A stretch of DNA of 64,000 nt, from positions 248,001 to 312,000 of the forward strand of contig JADJKO010000006.1 in NCBI GenBank assembly GCA_016705955.1. The letters are read 5' to 3'. Under the pieces are notes generated by a model. It made no database searches and was not told where the DNA came from. It worked only from the letters and a program-made list of their open reading frames with translations. Made by a program: the position numbers and the translations under genes. The DNA comes from Flavobacteriales bacterium (GTDB lineage Bacteria > Bacteroidota > Bacteroidia > Flavobacteriales_F > PHOS-HE28). Positions 35,778-42,354 of this stretch are shown piece by piece (position 1 is the first letter of the stretch; each line of letters starts with the position of its first letter).

Positions 35778-36158
35778 CTACCTGCTCGGCACAACTCGCC
35801 CCTTCATCCACGCCCGGATCCCATCCACGTCCAACTGCCCGGTGGCGACCAAGATGACCATGTCGTACTCTTCATCGTCTGAAGCACGCAGGTCGAGGTC
35901 GTAGGTCATGAGCGTCAAGCGCGCGAGGGTGTAGCCTGTGCGCTTGTTGCCATCCACAAAGGGGTGGTTCTTCACCACACTTTCGAGCACCGCTGCATCC
36001 TTGTCAATGGGCTTTGGATAGAGGTCCGCACCGCCGAAACTGGCGAACGGGCGGGCCAGTGCCGCTTCCAAACCGCCGCGGTCGCGTACACCTTGCGAGC
36101 CGCCGGTGGCTGTGATCAACTCCGTATGGATGGCGAGCGCCTCTGCCAGCGAGATCAT
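35778..36158 (-). CDS. doc: Doc-family (Fic-fold) toxin
   Basis: A 126-residue death-on-curing protein. The Fic/Doc motif HPFVDGNKRTG is intact with H65, D69, N71 and R73, and the first helix starts ISLAEALAIHTELI as in Doc proteins. Doc phosphorylates elongation factor Tu and stops translation; a small antitoxin neutralises it. The antitoxin-like gene directly upstream overlaps its start by four bases (ATGA), the usual type II toxin-antitoxin arrangement. Confidence 0.92.
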   Translation of the reverse strand: MISLAEALAIHTELITATGGSQGVRDRGGLEAALARPFASFGGADLYPKPIDKDAAVLESVVKNHPFVDGNKRTGYTLARLTLMTYDLDLRASDDEEYDMVILVATGQLDVDGIRAWMKGRVVPSR

Positions 36159-36343
36159 TTCGCCAAGCGTAAGAGCAGGTCACGTTTCTCGTCCAGGATG
36201 CGCTTCAAACCGATCACGCGCTTTTGCTCTTCAGGTGTCTTGGCCTGGAAGCCTTTCAGGTAGTCCAGCACTTCGTGCAGGATACTGTCGGGAACCTCTT
36301 CCAATTTCTTTTGGATGGCGTCTTTCAGTTCCTTGGTGCTCAT
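36155..36343 (-). CDS. Probable antitoxin of the Doc toxin
   Basis: A 62-residue protein from ATG 36343 (MSTKELKDAIQKKLEEVPD...), mostly helical and charged, ending EKRDLLLRLAK. It overlaps doc by four bases, so stoichiometric translation is likely. It does not look like the Phd/YefM fold; it resembles small addiction-module proteins of Bacteroidota. A perfect TATCTTTG -7 box lies only six bases upstream of the ATG, which would give a nearly leaderless transcript. A diverged partial copy of this gene lies 1.4 kb away at 37551-37692. Confidence 0.8.
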   Translation of the reverse strand: MSTKELKDAIQKKLEEVPDSILHEVLDYLKGFQAKTPEEQKRVIGLKRILDEKRDLLLRLAK

Positions 36344-36349
36344 GGTATT

Positions 36350-36357
36350 CAAAGATA
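36350..36357 (-). promoter_or_regulatory. Candidate promoter of the doc operon
   Basis: Minus-strand TATCTTTG is a perfect -7 box, six bases before the antitoxin ATG. Transcription starting 5-7 bases downstream would begin at or just before the start codon. No clear -33 element is seen. Confidence 0.4.
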
Positions 36358-36537
36358 GGTAGCCCGCTTCTTCACATCAGCCGGTTCTCCAAGCCCCGCT
36401 ACGGTGTAGTAGTACGTGCGGCAATACCTTCAGCGCCAGTAGTGGCCTTGCAATGCGGATACGGGGCCGAGGTTGAATACACAGCACGGATCATTGCACC
36501 GTGCTGGTGGGGACTACCCCGCAGGAATACATACGCT

Positions 36538-36726
36538 ATGAAGAAGGAGAGCAAACTGGTTTTGGGAATGGCGATAGGTGTCGCCATAGGAACGGCCATT
36601 GGCGTGGGCACCGACAACCTGGCCGTGTGGATCGCAGTTGGCATCGGGGTAGGTACTGCCTTTGGGTCTGCGCTGCAGAAGAAGGGAAGTGGCAAGGACG
36701 ATGGCGCTGCATCCGGTGGCGTTTAG
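36538..36726 (+). CDS. Small glycine-zipper membrane protein, 62 residues
   Basis: MKKESKLVLGMAIGVAIGTA begins a helix with Gly at every fourth position, followed by a second such stretch (AVWIAVGIGVGTAFGSAL) and a Lys/Gly tail. This is the usual shape of small glycine-zipper proteins of Bacteroidota membranes. The ATG at 36538 gives a positively charged N terminus; the open frame upstream of it is not convincing. It lies alone between two minus-strand genes. Confidence 0.72.
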   Translation: MKKESKLVLGMAIGVAIGTAIGVGTDNLAVWIAVGIGVGTAFGSALQKKGSGKDDGAASGGV

Positions 36727-36731
36727 CTGGA

Positions 36732-37454
36732 TCACTTCACCAATACCCAAACGTTCGTGCGCAGCACGTACTCCATGCGCTCATCAACCTTGCTCTCCAG
36801 GTCCAACCCTCCTTCGTCCATGGCGCAGTCATCGGTGCGCAACAGCGTGAGGTGCCCGGGCGTGAAGCTGGCTTCATAGGTCTCGCATTCCGCATCGCCT
36901 TCCGAGGAGAGCATGGTGCGTTCTTCATAGGGCAACACGCCGGTACTGTCCTCGGCGAAGTAGTTCGTCCACTCCTCCAAGCTGCGACCGGTAACGAGGT
37001 GCAACACCGCGCAACGGGCTTCGATGTCCCATACCGTAACGGTCCACTCACGTTCGTGGATCGCGTGCTCCCAACCCGTGTGGCCGGCGTACCACATGGT
37101 TCGCAGCACTATTTGCAAGTGCCCGTCGCCGCGCACGTCGGCGGTGTTCACGTGGACCTCATCCACGCGATCGTCCCCGATGATGGGGTGCAAGTCGTAG
37201 CCGCTGATGGTGGCCACCGCAAGGACATACCGGCTGCCGTACCAGTCGCCGGTCGCCTCGATCAGTTGGGCATGCACTTCGGGCAATTCCGCAACCACGG
37301 TCCCGGTTCCCTCAAGCGTTACCACGTGTTGCACGGGAACCGGTGCTTCGCAGAAAAGGGAGTCCGGAAAGAAGTGCCCCTCCCGCGCGAAGAGCGGAGA
37401 GGTGATCAGTACCGGCAGAAGAAAGGCCGCAAAGAGCAGCCGGAGGATGCGCAT
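36732..37454 (-). CDS. Uncharacterised secreted protein, 240 residues
   Basis: Signal peptide MRILRLLFAAFLLPVLITSP followed by a beta-rich domain (VLAVATISGYDLHPIIGDDR, REWTVTVWDIEARCAVLHLV) with three cysteines in the mature part. No family recognised. A near-consensus -7 box (TAGCTTTA, 37466-37459) lies four bases before the ATG. The gene lies between the two copies of the Doc-antitoxin sequence. Confidence 0.75.
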   Translation of the reverse strand: MRILRLLFAAFLLPVLITSPLFAREGHFFPDSLFCEAPVPVQHVVTLEGTGTVVAELPEVHAQLIEATGDWYGSRYVLAVATISGYDLHPIIGDDRVDEVHVNTADVRGDGHLQIVLRTMWYAGHTGWEHAIHEREWTVTVWDIEARCAVLHLVTGRSLEEWTNYFAEDSTGVLPYEERTMLSSEGDAECETYEASFTPGHLTLLRTDDCAMDEGGLDLESKVDERMEYVLRTNVWVLVK

Positions 37455-37550
37455 GGGGTAAAGCTAGATGCGCCAGGATTCGTCCACTGCCGCGGGTTCC
37501 GGATCGGCGGATAAGTGCTGCGTGGTAGAAGTGCGCCTCCTTGCGCGGGG

Positions 37551-37692
37551 CTATTTCGCTAGGTGCAACAGAAGGTCCCGCTTCTCGTCGAGGATGCGCT
37601 TCAATCCGATCACGCGCTTTTGCTCCTCCGGTGTTTTGGCCTGGAAGCCTTTTAGATAGTCCAGCACTTCGTGCAGGATGCTGTCGGGCACA
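37551..37692 (-). pseudogene. Partial, diverged copy of the Doc antitoxin gene
   Basis: It encodes the same residues as the intact antitoxin from VPDSILHEVLDYLKGFQAK through to DEKRDLLL, but about one base in nine differs, nearly always silently. The first 20 or so codons of the antitoxin are missing and there is no Doc gene after it. Silent divergence with an unchanged protein means the two copies evolved separately under selection before being brought together; it is not a recent tandem duplication. Confidence 0.8.
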
Positions 37693-37807
37693 TCTTCCCA
37701 TCCACCATGTAACAGTAGCCGCCGAACATCTTCTTTCCGGACCATTCCACCTTCTTGCGGGTGAGGATCCGGTCGATGCGTTCGAGGAGGAATTCATCCA
37801 AGGCCAT
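37693..37807 (-). pseudogene. Truncated TfoX N-terminal-domain protein
   Basis: From ATG 37807 the protein begins MALDEFLLERIDRILTRKKV and reaches FGGYCYMVDGKMC, the conserved core strand of TfoX N-terminal-domain proteins, normally about 110 residues. Right after KMC the sequence becomes the antitoxin copy, and the frame ends after a short unrelated tail (37652). The gene has lost its C-terminal two thirds and is probably inactive. Confidence 0.75.
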
Positions 37808-37832
37808 ACGCTTGGCAATTCGGGGACGTGTC

Positions 37833-38675
37833 CTATTGGAAGGTCCAGCCCGCCATTCCCGAGGTGGTGTTCTTCTCATTGATCACCAGCACCGGGATCA
37901 TCGCATCGTTGGTGATGATCTCCTGCTCGAAGCTCACACTGAACACCCCGAGGATGCTCTCGTTGGCTTCGTTCATGATGGCGATCAGGTCGGCGTTGAT
38001 GGCCTTGGCGTAGTCCAGCAAGCCGACGTGGAACTTCGAAGCGCTCACATCGATCACCTCGGTCTTGCAGGGGATGTTGCGGTCGCCGAAATACTTGCGC
38101 GCGAACTGTAGGTTGTTGGCCAGGTGCCGGTGCAGGAATTCGTCCTTCTCCTTCGGGCTGATCACATGCACGGTGCTGTTGAAGGTCCTCGCCATGTCAG
38201 CCACCTCGGTCACCTTCTGCCGCGTTTCGCGCTGTAGGTCCATGGGCACCACGATGTGCTTGTAGCCATCGGGCCCGATCTTCTTCTCTTGCACCACCAC
38301 GAAGGGTACTTGGCTTTCCGTGATCACGCGCAGGGCGCGGCTTCCGGTAAGGAACTGCATGCCGCGCAGGCCGTGGGTGCCCATGATGATCAGGTCCGCC
38401 CCGATCTCCTCGGCCACGGAACCGATGTCATCGTACACATTGCCCTTTCGCGCCATCGGCACCACGGTTACCTTCCCGCTGATGTCCTTCAGCCGGGCCA
38501 CTTCCATGTCCATGCGTTTGTTGGTCACATCGACATGCTCGTCATGCACCAGGATGTGCAGCAGATGGATATCGCTGTTCGAAGCTTCGGCCACCTTCAC
38601 AGCATGGTCCATGGCGTAGTCCACGACTTTGGTGAAGTCCGTGGGCACCAGAATGCGGTTCTTCTTGTTGCTCAT
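37833..38675 (-). CDS. Tandem universal stress protein
   Basis: A 280-residue protein with two UspA domains. Domain 1 (1-140) starts RILVPTDFTKVVDYAMDHAV and contains the nucleotide-binding GTHGLRGMQFLTGSRALRV stretch; domain 2 (about 145-280) starts HIVVPMDLQRETRQKVTEVA and lacks the G-x2-G-x9-G-S/T motif. ATP binding by domain 1 only is the common pattern. Cytosolic, probably stress-induced; the partner processes are unknown. A taccttca box about 40 bases upstream resembles that before the DUF2807 gene. Confidence 0.92.
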   Translation of the reverse strand: MSNKKNRILVPTDFTKVVDYAMDHAVKVAEASNSDIHLLHILVHDEHVDVTNKRMDMEVARLKDISGKVTVVPMARKGNVYDDIGSVAEEIGADLIIMGTHGLRGMQFLTGSRALRVITESQVPFVVVQEKKIGPDGYKHIVVPMDLQRETRQKVTEVADMARTFNSTVHVISPKEKDEFLHRHLANNLQFARKYFGDRNIPCKTEVIDVSASKFHVGLLDYAKAINADLIAIMNEANESILGVFSVSFEQEIITNDAMIPVLVINEKNTTSGMAGWTFQ

Positions 38676-38860
38676 GATATCAGAGGATATTTCGTTCCGG
38701 CATTGAAGGTACCACGCCCAACAACGTCCTCTGGATCAAGGCCGCCTATACTTGTTAATGCCTTGGACCATGCGTGCGGAGCGTTTGATCGGTTACCGCC
38801 ATCAAACCGAGCGGTCCGTGGTCCATTGGTCGTGGATCACCACCTTGCGCAGAAGTGACC

Positions 38861-39307
38861 ATGCACAAACGCGACCTGATCATACATCTCCGGGATCACC
38901 TCCTGGAAAAGGTGGCTGCCATCCAAGCGGACATCGCCTCCACGCTTGCTGCGCGCAACACGGACACCAAGAGCAGCGCAGGCGACAAGCATGAGGTGGG
39001 TCGCGCCATGATCCAGCAGGAGCTCGATCAGCAGGAGGCGCAGTTGGCGAAGCTTCAACTCTTGCAACAGGAACTGGATCGTGTGCCGTTGGACCGTGTG
39101 TATGCGCGTGTCGGCTTCGGCAGCCTTGTTACCACGGATCAGGGCAATTACTTCATCGCGATCGGGTTAGGACAAGTGGAGGTGGAAGGCCAACCGTGCT
39201 TCGTCATCTCACTGGCATCGCCCATCGGGCAGGCGCTGAAGGACAAGCAGATCGGGGATGCGGTTGCATTCAACAGCCGGATCATCAGGGTGATGTCCAT
39301 CGCTTGA
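38861..39307 (+). CDS. GreA/GreB-like C-terminal domain protein
   Basis: 148 residues from ATG 38861. The N-terminal half is a helical hairpin (DLIIHLRDHLLEKVAAIQAD ... MIQQELDQQEAQLAKLQLLQ) and the C-terminal half an FKBP-like Gre domain (GSLVTTDQGNYFIAIGLGQV, ISLASPIGQALKDKQIGDAV). Gre factors rescue stalled RNA polymerase with acidic residues at the coiled-coil tip; here the tip segment DTKSSAGDKHEVGR has few acids, so it may bind polymerase without cleavage activity. The widespread label 3-oxoacyl-ACP synthase for such proteins is an annotation error. Confidence 0.82.
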   Translation: MHKRDLIIHLRDHLLEKVAAIQADIASTLAARNTDTKSSAGDKHEVGRAMIQQELDQQEAQLAKLQLLQQELDRVPLDRVYARVGFGSLVTTDQGNYFIAIGLGQVEVEGQPCFVISLASPIGQALKDKQIGDAVAFNSRIIRVMSIA

Positions 39308-39414
39308 CCGCTTCGCGCCATGTAAAGGGAACATTAAGATTTCCGCCGAAGTGAGAACGCTCCTTGGAAGGTTCCATCCGTCGCCGCACCTTGGTACTCA
39401 GAAACCGACCGATC

Positions 39415-39792
39415 ATGATCACGCCCGCTACCAATTCCGTTCAGGAGCAGAGTGATGTCGATCTCCGGCACACGCATGCGCTCAATTCGGTTGGATCCAT
39501 TGAAGTGATGCGGTTAACGAGACTCGTTAAGCGCGAAAGCGATGGGCTTCACTTCAAGGGCGAGCCAGCTTCTTCCCGTGGGCACTTGCGCAAGCTGAAG
39601 GTCACCTTCGTGGCTGGCGACGCACCGTCACCGGGCTTCGATGAAGCGAGCGGGTCGCTACACGTCTTCTATTCCGAACACGAGCGGAAGAAGGTGGAAG
39701 CCGTGCTCTTGAGCAAGAGGCAACGCTACTGCTACTTCTGGCATTCGCGGAACGGTGTTCAGCGCCACGCGTGGCTGCTCAGTTCACCGTAG
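39415..39792 (+). CDS. Uncharacterised small protein, 125 residues
   Basis: From ATG 39415 (MITPATNSVQEQSDVDLRHT). No signal peptide, membrane helix or known domain. The C-terminal half is basic with strands and aromatic residues (SLHVFYSEHERKKVEAVLLS, YCYFWHSRNGVQRHAWLLSS), which might bind nucleic acid, but this is a guess. It stands alone between the Gre-like gene and the convergent grpB-family gene. Confidence 0.6.
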   Translation: MITPATNSVQEQSDVDLRHTHALNSVGSIEVMRLTRLVKRESDGLHFKGEPASSRGHLRKLKVTFVAGDAPSPGFDEASGSLHVFYSEHERKKVEAVLLSKRQRYCYFWHSRNGVQRHAWLLSSP

Positions 39793-39810
39793 TCCGTCCT
39801 CGTCCGCTCG

Positions 39811-40380
39811 TCAGGACCGCTGCAGTTTGGCGCGCCGCAGAACATCCATGACGAATCCGGTCTTCCCCAGCGTGTACGCGGCGCGGTCGTTCGGATGCGC
39901 GGAACTCAGCCGGTGTTTCAAGTCCTCATAGCGCGCTATCTCTTCAACGTTGATCCGTAGGAAGTCACGAAAGAGGATGCGGTCCGCGCTGGCTGCATCG
40001 GGTTCCACCATGTGGATGTGCGAGGTGCGCTCACCCTTCGTGTTGCGACCGATGAACCACGCATAGAAAGGCGCGGCTTCGCCCATGGTGGGCCGCCAGA
40101 TGTATTCGAAGGCGAGGTCGCGCATGATCGGCACCACTTCACGCCGAACGCGATCCAAGCTGCTCACTTCCACTTGCACATCAATGATCGGTTTGGCACT
40201 CAGGCCGGGTACTGCGGTGCTGCCGATGTGCGCGATGCGCTGGATGAGATCGTCCGGAAGCGACCGCGACAATTTCGCTTCGAGTTCGGAATAGCGTTCC
40301 GACCACGACGGATCATGCGGAACGATGGCGATGCGCTCGCTCCGGAGTTCCTCGATCCTATGGTGCGGTACCGTGTCCAT
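39811..40380 (-). CDS. GrpB family (UPF0157) nucleotidyltransferase-fold protein
   Basis: 189 residues with family marks IAIVPHDPSWSERYSELEAK, IQRIAHIGSTAVPGLSAKPI (the GS motif of the nucleotidyltransferase fold) and IIDVQVEV, then HIHMVEPDAASADRILFRDF. The biochemical role is unproven; some members occur fused to dephospho-CoA kinase. Its ATG overlaps the fdhD stop by one base, so it is probably co-translated as the last gene of an operon with fdhD, tag and a GNAT gene. Confidence 0.9.
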   Translation of the reverse strand: MDTVPHHRIEELRSERIAIVPHDPSWSERYSELEAKLSRSLPDDLIQRIAHIGSTAVPGLSAKPIIDVQVEVSSLDRVRREVVPIMRDLAFEYIWRPTMGEAAPFYAWFIGRNTKGERTSHIHMVEPDAASADRILFRDFLRINVEEIARYEDLKHRLSSAHPNDRAAYTLGKTGFVMDVLRRAKLQRS

Positions 40381-41225
40381 CAGTCGGCCAGCTTGCCTGC
40401 GTACACATTGAAACGATCACCGCGAAGAAAACCGATCAGCAGCAAACCACTATCCTGCGCCAGTTGCACCGCGAGCGACGACGGTGCACCGACCGCCGCC
40501 ATCGCAGGGATCCCTGCGACCACGCACTTCTGTACCAGTTCGAAACCGGCGCGACCGCTGACGAGGAGAAGGAGGTTGTCCGTTGTTGGTTGTTGGTTGT
40601 CCGGCTTACTGGCCAGCAGCGCGCCGATCACTTTGTCCACGGCGTTGTGCCGACCGACATCCTCGCGCAGGATCAGCAGTTCACCGGCAGCATTGAACAG
40701 TGCTGCCGCGTGGATCCCGCCGGTGTGCTTGAACACGGTCTGGGCAGCGTGCATGCGTTCAGGCAAGGCGGTGATCGATGCGGATCCCATGGAAGGGGTC
40801 TTGCCCAAGGGTCGGTCACACTGCGCATGCACGGCATCGATGCTGCTCTTGCCGCACACCCCGCAACTGCTGGAGGTGTAGAAGTTGCGCTGCCATCGCG
40901 CGGGATCGAGTTCCACACTGGGGTGCAACTCCGCACGGACCACGTTGCCGCGTTCCTCGGCCTTCACGTTCTGGCACGGCACAACCCGCACCACTTCCGC
41001 AGGATCCTTCACGATCCCTTCGGTGTAGAGGAACCCGACCGCGAGCTCGGCATCGTTGCCCGGTGTGCGCATGGTCACGCTCAGGGGGATCTCCTTCCGG
41101 TCTTCCGTGGGTCCATAGCCCAAGCGGATCTCCAAAGGCTCTTCCACCACGATGATGTCATCCGCACCCGAGGATACATCCTCCTGCATTCGAATAACCT
41201 TCACCGGTGCTACCGAAGCGCGCAT
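40380..41225 (-). CDS. fdhD: Formate dehydrogenase accessory sulfurtransferase FdhD
   Basis: 281 residues from ATG 41225; a start 7 codons upstream is possible. Family landmarks: VEEPLEIRLGYGP, ELAVGFLYTEGIV, the redox pair in SSCGVCGKSS, and EDVGRHNAVDKVIGALL. FdhD carries sulfur from the cysteine desulfurase IscS to the molybdenum of formate dehydrogenase, which is inactive without it. It therefore serves the enzyme at 31007. A low-complexity insert (DNQQPTTDN, from a caaccaacaaccaacaac run) interrupts the usual SK-x-LLLVSGRAGFEL junction without breaking the frame. Confidence 0.94.
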   Translation of the reverse strand: MRASVAPVKVIRMQEDVSSGADDIIVVEEPLEIRLGYGPTEDRKEIPLSVTMRTPGNDAELAVGFLYTEGIVKDPAEVVRVVPCQNVKAEERGNVVRAELHPSVELDPARWQRNFYTSSSCGVCGKSSIDAVHAQCDRPLGKTPSMGSASITALPERMHAAQTVFKHTGGIHAAALFNAAGELLILREDVGRHNAVDKVIGALLASKPDNQQPTTDNLLLLVSGRAGFELVQKCVVAGIPAMAAVGAPSSLAVQLAQDSGLLLIGFLRGDRFNVYAGKLAD

Positions 41226-41252
41226 GGTACCAATGTAGGATACCAACTTGTC

Positions 41253-41828
41253 CTAATGTGTTCCGGTCCGCCGCCAGCAATCCACCAAGTGGTCGTCCAC
41301 CATGCCGATGGCTTGCATGTAGGCGTACACGATGGTGCTGCCCACGAAGCTGAAGTCGGCCTTCTTCAGGTCCTTGCTCAACGCATCGCTCACGGCCGTG
41401 GTAGCGGGCACTTGCTTGCTGTGCTTCCACCTGTTCACGATGGTCTTGTGGTCCACATGCTGCCAGAGGAGGTCATTGAAGGAACCCTTGCCTTCTTCCA
41501 TGATCCGCAGCCACGCCTGCGCGTTGGTGATCGCACTGGCCACCTTGGCGCGGTTGCGGATGATGCCGGGGTCGTTGAGCAAACGCGCCACGTCCTTCGG
41601 ACCATAGCGCGCGATGCGTTCCACGTTCCAATCGTCGAAGGCCGTGCGGTAGCCCTCGCTGCGGTGCAGGATCGTCTTCCAACTCAAGCCGGCCTGCGCC
41701 CCATCGAGCACCAGCTTCGCGAAGAGCTTGCGGTCGTCGTGTTCGGGTGTGCCCCAGAGGGTGTCGTGGTAGTCGATCATGCGGGCATCATCGCCCGGCC
41801 ATGTGCAGCGGATCCTGGTGGTGCTCAT
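41253..41828 (-). CDS. tag: DNA-3-methyladenine glycosylase I
   Basis: 191 residues. Zinc-binding residues match E. coli Tag: C8 (RIRCTWPG), H21 (DYHDTLWG), H180 and C184 (VDDHLVDCW). The helix-hairpin region includes AGLSWKTILHRSEGYRTAF and FSFVGSTIVYAYMQAIGMVD, also characteristic. It removes 3-methyladenine from alkylated DNA. It overlaps the upstream GNAT gene by four bases and lies 27 bases before the chosen fdhD start. Confidence 0.95.
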   Translation of the reverse strand: MSTTRIRCTWPGDDARMIDYHDTLWGTPEHDDRKLFAKLVLDGAQAGLSWKTILHRSEGYRTAFDDWNVERIARYGPKDVARLLNDPGIIRNRAKVASAITNAQAWLRIMEEGKGSFNDLLWQHVDHKTIVNRWKHSKQVPATTAVSDALSKDLKKADFSFVGSTIVYAYMQAIGMVDDHLVDCWRRTGTH

Positions 41829-42340
41829 AGCGTCAGCTCCATATAGACCAGATCATTGCGAAGCTCATCGCGCACGGCATAGTACGGATCGACGTAGCGG
41901 AAACCCATGCTGGTGTAGAGCGCTTGCGACTCTACCATGAAGGTGCCGGTGTCCAGCACCATCTTCTTGTAACCGATCATACGTGCGTGGTCGATCAGCG
42001 CGAGGGACAGGATCCGCCCGATGCCCTTGCGCCGATGATCCCGGGGAACGAAGAGGCGTTTCATCTCACAGCGCTCCATGTCGAACCGCCGCAAGCAGAC
42101 CACACCTGCCGGATCCTCGCCGTCCAAGGCGAGCAGCACGCACCCATCCGGTGGACCATAGTGCGCGTGCAGGTCCGCCAATTCACGATCATGCGCGGCC
42201 TCATCGAAGTAGCGCTCCACCGTGGCGATGTTCGCCGCGTAATGCGCGCGCTGGTGGGGCAGGAAGCCACGCAACACCTGTTCGGCGGCTTGCAGCCATT
42301 CACCATTCGCCTCCATCACACGGATCCCGCTCACCACCAT
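41825..42340 (-). CDS. GNAT-family N-acetyltransferase
   Basis: 171 residues from ATG 42340 (MVVSGIRVMEANGEWL); a longer start at 42382 would overlap the neighbouring gene and adds nothing conserved. The acetyl-CoA loop is EMKRLFVPRDHRRKGIGRIL (the RxxGxG motif) and the end reads QALYTSMGFRYVDPYY. Substrate unknown. It is the first gene of the GNAT-tag-fdhD-grpB run. Confidence 0.88.
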   Translation of the reverse strand: MVVSGIRVMEANGEWLQAAEQVLRGFLPHQRAHYAANIATVERYFDEAAHDRELADLHAHYGPPDGCVLLALDGEDPAGVVCLRRFDMERCEMKRLFVPRDHRRKGIGRILSLALIDHARMIGYKKMVLDTGTFMVESQALYTSMGFRYVDPYYAVRDELRNDLVYMELTL

Positions 42341-42354
42341 CCCGGACGAAGTTC

